Notes: generated by a model not told the origin, from the sequence alone. DNA of 38,780 bases from Verrucomicrobiaceae bacterium (GCA_003820635.1 RPOS01000022.1:1-38780), one strand, 5' to 3'. Positions 10,810 through 18,915 are shown, counted from the stretch's first letter. Program-made: numbers and translations.

Positions 10810-11370
10810 TCAGCCTTCGACCTTGGTCAGCGCGTCCTCGTTGATGCGCTTCTGGTCATCCGCAGTGAGCACCTTGCCGGTGACTTGCGCGGTGGTGGAG
10901 GCGACGAGGCGGCCGAACTCGCGCTTGAGCTCGGAGCTGAGGCGGGCGCGGTCGGCCTGGGCGGCGGCCTCGGCTTTGGCGAGGATGCTCTGGGCCTGGG
11001 CGATGGCCTCTTGGGCCTTCTGCTCGCTGAAGGCGTGGGCGCCTTCCTTGGCCTCGTTGATCAGGCGCACCGCTTCTTCATTGGCCTTGGCAATGGCGGC
11101 GGCGGTCGTTTCCTCGGACTCGGCAAGCTGCTTCTCGATGCGCTTGAGCTTCTCCTCGCCCTCGGCGATGCGCATCTTGCGCTGGTCGAGCATCTGCTGG
11201 ATCGGGCCGAAAGCGAATTTCTTGAGCAGGAACGCGAACACCAGGAAGCCGATGACCTGTGAGAACAGCAACTGGCCGTGGAGCCCAAACTGCGATTTGA
11301 GGTTTTCGCCCACGGCTTGCAGCTCGGCAGTGACGCTACCGGTCTCGGCGAGGATGGAGATCAATTCCAT
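10810..11370 (-). CDS. atpF: ATP synthase Fo subunit b
   Basis: The ATG at 11368-11370 gives a 186-residue protein; an upstream start at 11466 would translate through the hairpin at 11426-11456 and is less likely. One transmembrane helix (about residues 27-45, LLFSQVIGFLVFAFLLKKF) is followed by a long charged helix with AEGEEKLKRIEKQLAESEE and AEAAAQADRARLSSELKREF, the dimeric peripheral-stalk coil. A roughly 25-residue segment precedes the membrane helix, longer than in many b subunits. The protein anchors delta and F1 to subunit a. Only one b gene is present. Confidence 0.93.
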   Translation of the reverse strand: MELISILAETGSVTAELQAVGENLKSQFGLHGQLLFSQVIGFLVFAFLLKKFAFGPIQQMLDQRKMRIAEGEEKLKRIEKQLAESEETTAAAIAKANEEAVRLINEAKEGAHAFSEQKAQEAIAQAQSILAKAEAAAQADRARLSSELKREFGRLVASTTAQVTGKVLTADDQKRINEDALTKVEG

Positions 11371-11425
11371 GTTGGTGATTGGCGGGGATTGTTGCGCGAC
11401 AGGAGTGGAAAAAACGGGAAAGACG

Positions 11426-11456
11426 CCGGAGAAGGCGGGGATGCCGCCTTCTCCGG
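11426..11456 (-). promoter_or_regulatory. Terminator-like hairpin directly after atpE
   Basis: A perfect 13-bp GC-rich stem (11426-11438 with 11444-11456) with a 5-base loop lies 13 bases beyond the atpE stop, before atpF. Read on the minus strand it is followed by a T-rich tract ending in six Ts. This is the form of an intrinsic terminator or an mRNA 3'-end stabiliser inside the operon. Confidence 0.75.
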
Positions 11457-11469
11457 GTGATGGCAAGGA

Positions 11470-11658
11470 TTACTTGCCGAGGAGGATGGTGATGATGAGC
11501 GCGCCTTCCGCGAGAGCGGAGATGAGCAGCGATTGCACGAGCACCTTGCCCGAGGCACCGGGGTTGCGGCCGACGGCTTCGCAGGCTTTGAGGCCAATGA
11601 GTCCGAGGGCGACAGTGGCACCGAGAGCGGCACCGGCGATGGCGATGTTTCCAGTCAT
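11470..11658 (-). CDS. atpE: ATP synthase Fo subunit c
   Basis: The protein is a 62-residue proteolipid with two membrane helices joined by the polar loop GRNPGASG. The ion-carrying carboxylate is Glu in ISALAEGALII in helix 2. The Na+-type Gln in helix 1 and the Ser after the Glu are absent (the residue is Gly), so proton coupling is more likely; this is inference. It is somewhat shorter than the usual 70-90 residues. The c-ring needs many copies per enzyme. The gene is flanked by an inverted repeat upstream (11691-11732) and a terminator-like hairpin downstream, which may raise its relative expression. Confidence 0.96.
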   Translation of the reverse strand: MTGNIAIAGAALGATVALGLIGLKACEAVGRNPGASGKVLVQSLLISALAEGALIITILLGK

Positions 11659-11690
11659 GATAGCGGGATGTGGTTGTTTGTGTTTAGGGA

Positions 11691-11732
11691 TTTGAAAGCC
11701 CCCGCAGTCTTTGCCACGGTCCGGCTTTCAAA
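11691..11732 (-). repeat. 10-bp inverted repeat in the atpB-atpE spacer
   Basis: The arms TTTGAAAGCC (11691-11700) and GGCTTTCAAA (11723-11732) are perfect complements around a 22-base loop. It lies 8 bases past the atpB stop, read on the minus strand, and 32 bases before the atpE start. No T-run follows, so it is not a terminator. Confidence 0.7.
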
Positions 11733-11739
11733 ATTGGGG

Positions 11740-12621
11740 TCAGTGGCCGTGTTCACCCTCTTCATCGTGGGTGCACATCAGGGAGGTGAATACGGCGGTG
11801 AGAAGTGTGAAAACGAGTGCCTGGATGGCTCCGACCATCAACTCGAGGAAATAGAACGGCAGCGCGGCCAGCCAACCAAGCCACTTGCCCCCCATGTAGA
11901 GCATGAGTTCCAGCAGGCTTTCGCCGGCATAAATGTTTCCGTAGAGACGGAATGTAAGGGTGAGCGGGCGGATCATGATGGAAACCACCTCAAGGAAGCC
12001 GACGAGGAAGAAGATCGCGATCAGCATGATCTTGATGAAACCCTTGCCCTCGCCCTGATAGAGAAAGATGTGGGCCAGGAAGCCGCCGGGTCCGTTGGAC
12101 TTGATCGACCAGTAAAGCCACATCGCGAAGAACACCAAGGCCATGCCGAGCGTCATGTTGAGGTCTGCATTGGCACCGCGCAGGAAGGGAGCCCACTCGA
12201 CCACCTTGCCCGCCTCGTTGACGCGCTCGATGCCGACAGTGCCAACCATGGGGAACAGTCCCATCCAGTTGGCGCAGATGATGAAGATGAAGATCGAACC
12301 GAAAAACCAGAACGTTTCGCGGGCGAGTTTGGCACCCATGATGGTGGCGAGGAAGTCCTGAAGCCCTTCGATCACGGTTTCCAGCAGGTTCTGGAGGCCG
12401 GACGGAATGAGGCTGATCCTGCGGGTGGCGAGCTGCGCGATGACAATGATCACTGCGGCCACCAGCCACATCGCCACCATTGAGTTGGTGATTTTGAAAA
12501 ACCCGAGATCGAGCAGGACCGGCGCGTTGAACGGCAGTTCGTGATGACCATCCCCGGCGGCTTGAAGGGGGAGCGCGAGTCCGATGAGCCAGGCGGCGAT
12601 GATGGTGGGAAGGTTTCGCAT
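11740..12621 (-). CDS. atpB: ATP synthase Fo subunit a
   Basis: The product has 293 residues with an N-terminal hydrophobic segment ending LPLQAAGD that looks like a signal or first helix, then five or more membrane helices. The essential half-channel Arg lies in IRPLTLTFRLYGNIYAGE near residue 225. The last conserved helix runs through LELMVGAIQALVFTLLTAVF, and the tail is His/Glu-rich (HDEEGEHGH). Subunit a conducts ions to the c-ring. It is the first gene of the operon; no atpI precedes it. Its promoter should lie in 12622-12846, shared with the divergent HU gene. Confidence 0.97.
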   Translation of the reverse strand: MRNLPTIIAAWLIGLALPLQAAGDGHHELPFNAPVLLDLGFFKITNSMVAMWLVAAVIIVIAQLATRRISLIPSGLQNLLETVIEGLQDFLATIMGAKLARETFWFFGSIFIFIICANWMGLFPMVGTVGIERVNEAGKVVEWAPFLRGANADLNMTLGMALVFFAMWLYWSIKSNGPGGFLAHIFLYQGEGKGFIKIMLIAIFFLVGFLEVVSIMIRPLTLTFRLYGNIYAGESLLELMLYMGGKWLGWLAALPFYFLELMVGAIQALVFTLLTAVFTSLMCTHDEEGEHGH

Positions 12622-12846
12622 GCGGGAGGCGCGGTGGCGGCGGGCGCGCGGTTTTTAATGAGGATCGCGCACTGGGCAAGTTCTAAAGTTGAAAATTTCG
12701 AGGTAGGGTGCGGGATGGGTGCGCGCGGGGGGGGACAACACCGGAGTGGCCCGCCAAGTCAAGCCGCCGCTGCAAAAAAACACCGGAAAATCCGCCGGAT
12801 TTTCTCTTGCCAAGCCCGTCCCCGGCGCGCCAAAACTCGCGCTGCC
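12622..12846. promoter_or_regulatory. Divergent promoter region between atpB and the HU gene
   Basis: This 225-base stretch holds no gene. It includes a run of eight Gs (12727-12734) and a run of As (12774-12780). For the plus-strand HU gene, TTGCCA at 12807-12812 is a plausible -35 box with a weak -10 about 18 bases on. For atpB an AT-richer patch around 12650-12700 is the likely promoter location. No exact boxes can be assigned for atpB. Confidence 0.4.
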
Positions 12847-13122
12847 ATGAACAAAGCTGAACTTATTGATGCCATCCAAGCTGCTCTCGGAAAAGACGCC
12901 ACCAAGCGCTCCGCCGAGGAAGCCCTCTCCTCCGTTCTCGACTCCATCGCCGCTGGCGTGAAGAAAGACGGCAAAGTCCAAATCATCGGCTTCGGCACCT
13001 TCGAGGTGAAGAAGCGCGCCTCCCGCACCGGCCGCAACCCCAAGACCGGAGAGTCCATGACCATCGCCGCTTCCAAGTCGGTCGGGTTCAAGGCCTCTGC
13101 CGCGCTCAAGGGTGCACTGTGA
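12847..13122 (+). CDS. HU/IHF-family DNA-binding protein
   Basis: The 91-residue protein begins MNKAELIDAIQAALG and contains the HU signature IIGFGTFEVKKRASRTGRNPKTG with the DNA-intercalating Pro in the beta arm. HU-type dimers bend DNA and compact the nucleoid. The ATG at 12847 is chosen because upstream in-frame codons do not resemble the family. A strong terminator follows at 13174-13206, so the gene is monocistronic. Confidence 0.95.
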   Translation: MNKAELIDAIQAALGKDATKRSAEEALSSVLDSIAAGVKKDGKVQIIGFGTFEVKKRASRTGRNPKTGESMTIAASKSVGFKASAALKGAL

Positions 13123-13173
13123 CAGGCGGGTGATTTCACATCCACTCATTGGACTGATTCACAAAAACACCAG

Positions 13174-13206
13174 AACCCCGGCCGTCCCAGGCCGGGGTTT
13201 TCTTTT
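13174..13206 (+). terminator. Intrinsic terminator of the HU gene
   Basis: The stem AACCCCGGCC (13174-13183) pairs perfectly with 13190-13199 around a 6-base loop, followed by TTTTCTTTT. It lies about 50 bases after the HU stop. Confidence 0.9.
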
Positions 13207-13236
13207 CAAGAGTCCGCTCTTCACGCGCAAGATCCC

Positions 13237-13914
13237 ATGAAACCAAGAATCACCCTCGCCGAGACACCGCTGCCGGATGGCGGAAAGCTGGAACTCCAGG
13301 AGCACGACGGGCGCCTCTCGCTGCTCATTCACGGCCAGCAGATCTGCGGGCCCGCCACGCGTGCGGCGGAAGAAGAACTCGCGCGTCTCGCCTGCGCGCC
13401 GTTCCGGCCGGCCCGCCAGCCGAAACTTTTTTTCGTCGGCCTCGGTCTTGGCCACCCGCTTGCGGCGGCTGCCGCCGAGCTCAAACAAAAGCGCGGCACC
13501 TTCATCGTGGCCGAGCCGCTGGCGGCCCTGCCCGAGTGGCACCGCCAGCACCTGCCCGGCAGCCCGCTTCTCACCGATCCGCGGGTTTTGTTAGAAACCG
13601 ACTGCGGGCCCGCCGCGCTCAGCCGCCAGAACGGGCTGCTCCACGCCATCCTGCTCCATCTCGATGCCTCGCCCGCCGGGCCGGGCAACCGCCCGTGGGT
13701 GGACGACCGACGCTGGCTTTCCGCCGCTTATGAGGCACTGCAGGCCGGTGGCTTGCTGGCCATCGCCAGTTCGCGGCCGGTGGCAAATCTCACGCGCCGC
13801 CTGCAGCGCAGCGGCTTCGAGGTGGCGGAGTTCACAGTGCCCGTTTCACCGAATGCGAAGCGCTCGCGCATGCAGCCGATCTGGCTCGCCCGCAAGGGCC
13901 GCGCCGCCGGGTGA
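13237..13914 (+). CDS. Spermidine-synthase-like (SAM-methyltransferase fold) protein
   Basis: The 225-residue product has the glycine-rich cofactor loop FFVGLGLGHPLAAAA near residue 65, an acidic strand end FIVAEPLA, a DPRVLL segment, and the later strand/helix YEALQAGGLLAIASSRP typical of spermidine synthase-like proteins. An N-terminal beta-rich portion precedes the Rossmann fold. True spermidine synthases have a GGGDG motif and catalytic Asp residues; here the loop is GLGLG and the length is shorter, so aminopropyl transfer is not assured. The substrate is unknown. The gene is converging with the L,D-transpeptidase gene 16 bases away. Confidence 0.7.
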   Translation: MKPRITLAETPLPDGGKLELQEHDGRLSLLIHGQQICGPATRAAEEELARLACAPFRPARQPKLFFVGLGLGHPLAAAAAELKQKRGTFIVAEPLAALPEWHRQHLPGSPLLTDPRVLLETDCGPAALSRQNGLLHAILLHLDASPAGPGNRPWVDDRRWLSAAYEALQAGGLLAIASSRPVANLTRRLQRSGFEVAEFTVPVSPNAKRSRMQPIWLARKGRAAG

Positions 13915-13929
13915 GCCGGAGCCCGTCGC

Positions 13930-14571
13930 TCACTCGACGATGACCGGCGTGCCGGCCTCCACGTTTTCGAAAAACTTTTCCGACATGTGGTGGGGCATGC
14001 GGATGCAGCCGTGGGATGCCGCATAGCCGGGCAGATAGCCGGTGTGCATGCCGATGCCACCATCGAAGCGCATGAAGTTCGGCATCGGCGCGGCGTAATA
14101 GATCTCGTTGGGCTTCGGCTTGTCCACGCGGATGTCCACATTGTCATTGGTGGTCATGCCGGTGGCCCTGTCCTTGAAGACGCCGTAGATGGAGGATTTG
14201 TGGTCCTTGCTCTTCTGAGTGATCTTGTATCGTCCCGGCCGCGTGGCGTGGTCCTCACTGCCGCTTGAAATCTTGGAAACGCCCACCAGCACGCCGCCTT
14301 TGTAAAAGAAGGCCTTTTGCTGCTGGCGGTTGATTTTGATCAACGGGCTGCCCTGCGCGTCGTCACCATCCCAGTAGGAAATGTCATCCGGGATCGCTGG
14401 CGGCGGATGATGCGGACCGTTGGAAACCTGCCGCTGCACCACGGGGCCGCCGACGCCCGCCATGTAGCCGGAATTGGCCGGACCGGAGGGCCCGCAGGCT
14501 GTCAATGCGGCCAAACACGGCAGCAGCGCGGCAAGCAACAAGGCGGATGATTTGGAAGACTGGATGTTCAT
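13930..14571 (-). CDS. L,D-transpeptidase lipoprotein (YkuD domain)
   Basis: The 213-residue protein has a lipoprotein signal with lipobox LTAC at about residues 23-26, so it is probably anchored by Cys26. A linker of about 55 residues leads to a YkuD catalytic domain (PF03734) with the signature HTGYLPGYAASHGCIRMP, where His, SHGC and the Cys nucleophile are intact. L,D-transpeptidases cross-link peptidoglycan or attach proteins to it in the periplasm, using a Cys instead of the beta-lactam-sensitive Ser. Length and motif are normal. The gene stands alone; its start is the ATG at 14569-14571. Confidence 0.92.
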   Translation of the reverse strand: MNIQSSKSSALLLAALLPCLAALTACGPSGPANSGYMAGVGGPVVQRQVSNGPHHPPPAIPDDISYWDGDDAQGSPLIKINRQQQKAFFYKGGVLVGVSKISSGSEDHATRPGRYKITQKSKDHKSSIYGVFKDRATGMTTNDNVDIRVDKPKPNEIYYAAPMPNFMRFDGGIGMHTGYLPGYAASHGCIRMPHHMSEKFFENVEAGTPVIVE

Positions 14572-14628
14572 GAGCGGCGGACCATGTACCAGAAACGCCC
14601 GCTGGTCAACGCAGCAGATCCTCCTGCA

Positions 14629-15579
14629 TCAGCGGGCGGCGGTTTCCATCGTCCGCAGCCGGGCGAGCGTGGCCGCATCCACCGCCAGCGCGGCGAAGGA
14701 ATCATCCAACTGGGCACGGGTGCGGCAGCCGATGATCGGGTGCACCGGGTAGGGCTTGGTGCGCCACCAGGCGAGGGTGAGCACGGAGACCGGGTAGCCG
14801 CTTTCCGCGGAGAGTTTGGAAAGCCGCGCCGCGATTTCCAGATTGCCGGGCGTGTGAAACGGGTGGTCGCGCAGGCTCGCGGCATCCCGGCCGAGCCGGT
14901 GGACCTTGTCGAAATAGCCCGTGGCCTGTGAGGTGTAGGGGAAAACCGGCAGCTGCGATTCCTCGTGAAATGCCTCTGCGGCATCGTCGAGCTTTTCGAG
15001 CAGCGGGAGTTCCAGCGGCTTGCGGTGGCGCGCGCCGAGGCAGCCCAGCGGCTGGCTGGCGCAAAAGCCCGGGATCCGCATCCGCGCCGCCGCCGCGGCG
15101 GCCTCGCGCAGACGCCGCGCGGTGAAGTTCGAGCCGCCGTAATGCCGGATCCAGCCTTTTTCACGGAAGCTCTCCAGGATTTCCAACAAGCATTCCGCGG
15201 GTTGCAGGGCGTCATCGCGGTGCAGCCAGTAAATGTCGATGGTGTCGATGCCCAGCGCGCGGCGGCTGGCCTCGACATCCGCAGTGAGCTCGGCGCGGCT
15301 CATGCGGACTTTGCTGAAGTCATCCATGTCCGGATGCCCGCCCTTGGTGGCGATGATGAGGTCATCGCGCCTGCCGGATTTTTTCAACCAGCGGCCGATC
15401 AGTTTTTCACTGCGGCTTTTCTCGCCGGGAATCCAGTCCGAGTAGATGCGCGCGGTGTCGATCACATTGCCGCCGAGTGCCACGTAGGCGTCGAGCATGT
15501 CATAACTGGCGGCCTCATCCGGCTCCGCGCCATAGGTGGCGGTGCCGAGGCACAGGAACGATGGCGGCGGCGTGGTCAT
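14629..15579 (-). CDS. Aldo/keto reductase
   Basis: This 316-residue TIM-barrel NADPH-dependent oxidoreductase (PF00248) carries the N-terminal LGTATYG, catalytic Asp and Tyr in NVIDTARIYSDW, Lys in IIATKGGHPD and His in IDIYWLHRDD, so the AKR catalytic tetrad is complete. The substrate is not deducible; this branch often acts on sugars or other aldehydes. Its ATG overlaps the nadA stop in an ATGA arrangement, which implies co-transcription and translational coupling with nadA. That linkage has no obvious metabolic logic. Confidence 0.9.
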   Translation of the reverse strand: MTTPPPSFLCLGTATYGAEPDEAASYDMLDAYVALGGNVIDTARIYSDWIPGEKSRSEKLIGRWLKKSGRRDDLIIATKGGHPDMDDFSKVRMSRAELTADVEASRRALGIDTIDIYWLHRDDALQPAECLLEILESFREKGWIRHYGGSNFTARRLREAAAAAARMRIPGFCASQPLGCLGARHRKPLELPLLEKLDDAAEAFHEESQLPVFPYTSQATGYFDKVHRLGRDAASLRDHPFHTPGNLEIAARLSKLSAESGYPVSVLTLAWWRTKPYPVHPIIGCRTRAQLDDSFAALAVDAATLARLRTMETAAR

Positions 15580-16511
15580 TTCGACTGCTCAAGCATGCGC
15601 AGCAACGGGGCTTCGGCGCGCTTGCGCAGCGACTCCTCCATCTCGACGCGCGGTGCGAGGTTGGCGAGGCAGTCGCGGAGTTTCTGCAGCGTGTTCATCT
15701 TCATGTAGCGGCAGTCCGCGCAGGCGCAGCGGTCGGTGGGGCCGGCGATGAGGTTCTTGTCCGGGCACTCCTTGCGCAGGCGGTGCAGCATGCCGCTCTC
15801 GGTGACGACGATGATGTCCTTCACCGGCGCGTTCCTGCAGTAGGAAATCATTTTCTCGGTCGAGCAGACTTCATCCGCCAGCAATCTAACAGCCTGGGTG
15901 CATTCCGGATGGGCGACGACGAGCGCATCGGGATACTCGGCCTTGATCTTGTTGATGGAATCGCGTGTGAACTCGACGTGGACATAACAATTGCCTTTCC
16001 ATAAATCCATCTTGCGGCCGGTTTGTTCCATCACCCATGCGCCGAGGTTTTCGTCCGGGACGAAAAGGATTGGCCGGTCGGCGGGTGCCTGGTTGACGAT
16101 TTTGACGGCGTTGCCGGAGGTGCAGATCACATCGCAGAGCGCCTTCACCGCACCGGAGCAGTTGATGTAGGCGATGACATAATAATTCTTCTCCGCGTTC
16201 TGTTTGAGAAACGCCTCGAGCTGGTCGGCCGGGCACGATTGTTCCAGCGAGCAACCGGCGTCGGCATCCGGCAGGACGACGATCTTGTTAGGATTCACGA
16301 TCTTGGCCGTCTCCGCCATGAAGTGGACGCCGCAGAAGGCGATCACGTCGGCATCGGTGGCCTTGGCGTGATAGGCGAGGCCGAGTGAATCGCCGACGTA
16401 GTCCGCCACGTCCTGGATGTCTCCGGTCTGATAGTTGTGCGCGAGGATGACGGCGTTGCGCTCCTTTTTGAGGGCGAGGATTTCCTCCTTGAGATCGAGA
16501 GTGGCTTGCAT
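15576..16511 (-). CDS. nadA: Quinolinate synthase A
   Basis: The 311-residue enzyme condenses iminoaspartate and dihydroxyacetone phosphate to quinolinate in NAD synthesis, using a [4Fe-4S] cluster. It shows LAHNYQTGDIQDVADYVGDS, FCGVHFMAETAKI, YINCSGAVKALCDVICTSGNA and the terminal Cys-rich block DRCACADCRYMKMNTL. The cluster cysteines of the family lie in these blocks. No nadB or nadC is in the window. The upstream gene, 10 bases away, is the zinc-ribbon bactofilin-like protein on the same strand, so nadA may be part of a longer unit. Confidence 0.96.
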   Translation of the reverse strand: MQATLDLKEEILALKKERNAVILAHNYQTGDIQDVADYVGDSLGLAYHAKATDADVIAFCGVHFMAETAKIVNPNKIVVLPDADAGCSLEQSCPADQLEAFLKQNAEKNYYVIAYINCSGAVKALCDVICTSGNAVKIVNQAPADRPILFVPDENLGAWVMEQTGRKMDLWKGNCYVHVEFTRDSINKIKAEYPDALVVAHPECTQAVRLLADEVCSTEKMISYCRNAPVKDIIVVTESGMLHRLRKECPDKNLIAGPTDRCACADCRYMKMNTLQKLRDCLANLAPRVEMEESLRKRAEAPLLRMLEQSK

Positions 16512-16521
16512 GGTTGTGAGT

Positions 16522-17346
16522 TCAGGACTTCGTGGTTAACATTTCCACCGTGCCGGTGTGTTTGGCGCCGGGTTTGACGACGAGCGACGAAGTGCGGACG
16601 AGTCCGTGGAGTTGGGCGCGCTTTTCCAAGGTGACGGCACCGCTGCAGGAAATCTGGCCGCGGACCTCGCCGTCGATGGTGGCGGTGGCCGCGGTGACGG
16701 GGCTGAGAAACTCGACACGCGCGCCTTTTTCAACGCGGAGGTGGCGGCACTGGATGGTGCCGGGGATCTTGCCTGAACTGCGGATCACCACATCCCCGGA
16801 GCACTCGGCCGCGGCGGAAAGCCCGCCCAGCACGGTGAGGTGGTGGCAGCGCACGGTGACGCCGCTGAGGGAGCCGGTTTTGCGGATGATGACGTTGCCG
16901 CGCGTCTGGATGCGGGTGTTGGAGTGCCCGGTGATGTCGTGGTCGATGAGGCTCACGTAGCCGCCACACTTCGGGCACTGGCTGGACTGGGCCTCGGCGA
17001 TGGCCTTGAAGGAGTGATGGCAAGCGAAGCAGATCACCTCGCGCGGCGGCCTGGCGGGCCGCAGAAGGCGCATCAGCAGCGGACGCGCCGGCGGGCCGGA
17101 CGGGCCGAAACGGAGCGGCGGGTTGGGTTTGGCGGGCTGCGGCGCGGGCTCCGGATCGCCGTCCTTGCGGGGTTTGGCCAATCGGGTGACGGGGCGGCTG
17201 CGGATCACACCCTTGCCATCCTGGACCTGGAAATTCGCCCGGCAGGCGCGGCACTGGGTGGAAACGACCAGTGCGGGCTCGGTTTGCAGGTGCCCGCACT
17301 CCGGGCAGGCCACCTCGATGCGATGGCGCTGGGGCTCATCGGCCAT
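16522..17346 (-). CDS. Double zinc-ribbon protein with bactofilin-like beta-helix
   Basis: The 274-residue product starts with a zinc ribbon (CPEC near 14, CRAC near 33). A proline-rich linker and a second zinc ribbon follow (CFAC near 108, CPKC near 126). From about residue 140 a repetitive beta-strand region contains NVIIRKTGSLSGVTVRC, GDVVIRSSGKIPGTIQC and ATIDGEVRGQISCSG, the periodic pattern of bactofilins (PF04519). Bactofilins polymerise into cytoskeletal filaments without nucleotide. The metal-binding head may sense redox or metals or recruit partners; this is inference. It lies 39 bases after the canonical bactofilin gene on the same strand. Confidence 0.8.
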   Translation of the reverse strand: MADEPQRHRIEVACPECGHLQTEPALVVSTQCRACRANFQVQDGKGVIRSRPVTRLAKPRKDGDPEPAPQPAKPNPPLRFGPSGPPARPLLMRLLRPARPPREVICFACHHSFKAIAEAQSSQCPKCGGYVSLIDHDITGHSNTRIQTRGNVIIRKTGSLSGVTVRCHHLTVLGGLSAAAECSGDVVIRSSGKIPGTIQCRHLRVEKGARVEFLSPVTAATATIDGEVRGQISCSGAVTLEKRAQLHGLVRTSSLVVKPGAKHTGTVEMLTTKS

Positions 17347-17385
17347 GGCTGGAGAATGGGGGGCTCGGATCGTAGGCCGTCAACT

Positions 17386-17994
17386 TCAGGGGTTGGTTCC
17401 TGCGAGCAAGGTTCCCTGTTTGGGCAGTTCCAGAGCGGCGGCTGTGGCGGGCGCGGGTGCCTTGGCCGGCGCTTGCGCGGGAGCCGCAGCGGCAGGAGTG
17501 GCGGCTTGGGCAGGAGCCTGCGCCGGGGTGCCGACAGTGGACTTGCCGACGAAGATGGCCCCCGCCTCGATGGAGAGGGTCTTGGCCTTGATGTCACCGA
17601 CGACTTCCGCGCTGGCTTTGAGCTCGACGCGGTCGGTGGCGGTGAGATTGCCGTGGACCTTGCCGTAAACGATGATGGTGGCGGTTTTGACCTCGGCCTT
17701 GATGCGGGCGTTTTCACCGACGGTGAGATTGCCGTCGGAGGTGATTTCCCCCTCGATCTTGCCATCGACGACGAGGTCGTTGGAAAACTTCACCGTGCCT
17801 TTGATTTCGACATCCGAGGAAAGCACGTTGCGGGTGGCGGCAGGTGCGGCGGCGCGGCTGGGCTGGGTGGCCTGCGTGTTGCCGTAAGAGGCCGGGGCCT
17901 GCGGCGGGAGTGGCTCCGCGTGGCGGATTTCCGGAAGCGAGGGTGCGGAACGAGTGGTTTCGCTGTGATCTTGGCCGATGACTTTCTTGAACAC
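17386..17994 (-). CDS. Bactofilin (polymer-forming cytoskeletal protein)
   Basis: The 202-residue product has a disordered N terminus (about 1-55), a central bactofilin domain (about 58-150) and an Ala/Pro-rich tail. The core shows VEIKGTVKFSNDLVVDGKIEG, LTVGENARIKAEVKTATIIV and GKVHGNLTATDRVELKASAEV, repeating every beta-helix turn. Such proteins form filaments at the membrane and influence shape or cell-wall enzyme placement. The start is a GTG at 17992-17994 (reading MFKKVIG), preceded by CCTAACACC. Neighbours are the zinc-ribbon bactofilin downstream and the anchored TPR protein upstream. Confidence 0.92.
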   Translation of the reverse strand: MFKKVIGQDHSETTRSAPSLPEIRHAEPLPPQAPASYGNTQATQPSRAAAPAATRNVLSSDVEIKGTVKFSNDLVVDGKIEGEITSDGNLTVGENARIKAEVKTATIIVYGKVHGNLTATDRVELKASAEVVGDIKAKTLSIEAGAIFVGKSTVGTPAQAPAQAATPAAAAPAQAPAKAPAPATAAALELPKQGTLLAGTNP

Positions 17995-18048
17995 GGTGTT
18001 AGGGAGAGGTTGAGGGTTGATGAGATGCTGGAAAATCGAAGAAAACTG

Positions 18049-18798
18049 TCACGGTTGCGGCGCAGGAGCAGGAGCCGGAGCCGGAGCCGGTGCAGGAGCC
18101 GGTGCCGCGGGCGGGACGGCCGCCTCCGGAGCGGGCGCTGGCGGCGGTTCCACTTCGACTGGCGGCTTGGCCTTGAGGCTGTCAAAGCGGCGGCTGGCGA
18201 TGTCGGCAAAGTTGCTGTCCGGGAAATTGGTTTTCAAGCGGCTGTAGGCGGCTTCGGCCTTGTCGAGATCCCCGGCGGCGCTTGCGAGATCGCCCAGCGA
18301 AATGAGCGCGAAGGGCGCGATGAAACGGGCTTTCGGATCGTCCGCGATCTGTTGGAAAATGGCGGCGGCATCGGCGGATTTGCCTTGAGCCATGAGTTTG
18401 CTGCCGAGGCTGGCTTGGGCGGTGGCGAAGGCCGGGTGGTCGGGATTGGCGCTGATGAAATCACGCAGGGTGTTGATCGCGGCGTCCTGTTGGCCCTCGC
18501 TCCATTGCCGGTCTGCCAAGAGGATCATGGCGCTGCCGGCGGCATGGGTGCCGCCGTGTTCCTGGATGACGGCTTGGAGTGCCGGCAAATCGGCTGCCTT
18601 GTTCAGGGCGGTGCCGGCGGTGTCCTGACGGCTTTTTTCGATGCCGCGGTAAACGACAAGCGCGGCGGCGCCGATGACCAATAGAATCGTGAGAATGACC
18701 AGATTCTTCTGGTTGTTGTCGAGAAACTGCTCGAAGGCGCTGGGGCCTTGGGAGATTTCAGCGAGCGGGGTGGGGGATTCTGGAGGAGCGGCTGCCAT
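18049..18798 (-). CDS. Membrane-anchored TPR protein (YfgM/BamD-like) with Pro-Ala tail
   Basis: From the ATG at 18796-18798 the product has 249 residues: a short cytoplasmic N terminus, one transmembrane helix (about 33-53, LVILTILLVIGAAALVVY), TPR-type helical repeats (about 60-195) and a C-terminal tail of PAP repeats coded by tandem GGAGCC-like DNA at 18055-18110. The repeats include DAAINTLRDFISANPDHPAFA and ALISLGDLASAAGDLDKAEAAY. The topology resembles YfgM/tetratricopeptide proteins that present TPRs in the periplasm. A longer start at 18834 is possible. The DNA repeat in the tail could vary in copy number between strains. Confidence 0.8.
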   Translation of the reverse strand: MAAAPPESPTPLAEISQGPSAFEQFLDNNQKNLVILTILLVIGAAALVVYRGIEKSRQDTAGTALNKAADLPALQAVIQEHGGTHAAGSAMILLADRQWSEGQQDAAINTLRDFISANPDHPAFATAQASLGSKLMAQGKSADAAAIFQQIADDPKARFIAPFALISLGDLASAAGDLDKAEAAYSRLKTNFPDSNFADIASRRFDSLKAKPPVEVEPPPAPAPEAAVPPAAPAPAPAPAPAPAPAPQP

Positions 18799-18915
18799 GA
18801 CGGGATCGGTATCGGACTGCGGAAGGCCGATCAAAGCGGCGGCGGCAGCGAAATCAATGCGGAAGTCTGCAAAGAACGATGTTTTTCCCGGCCCCCGCGG
18901 CGGCCGTCGCCCGGG

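Noticed and set aside
13890..13935. Hairpin GTGAGC...GCTCAC between the spermidine-synthase-like gene and the L,D-transpeptidase gene as a bidirectional terminator
   Set aside because: The stem is only six bases, includes both stop codons and has no T-run on either strand.
18055..18110. Tandem GGAGCC-like repeats as an independent repeat element
   Set aside because: They encode the Pro-Ala tail of the membrane-anchored TPR protein in frame and are explained by that coding.
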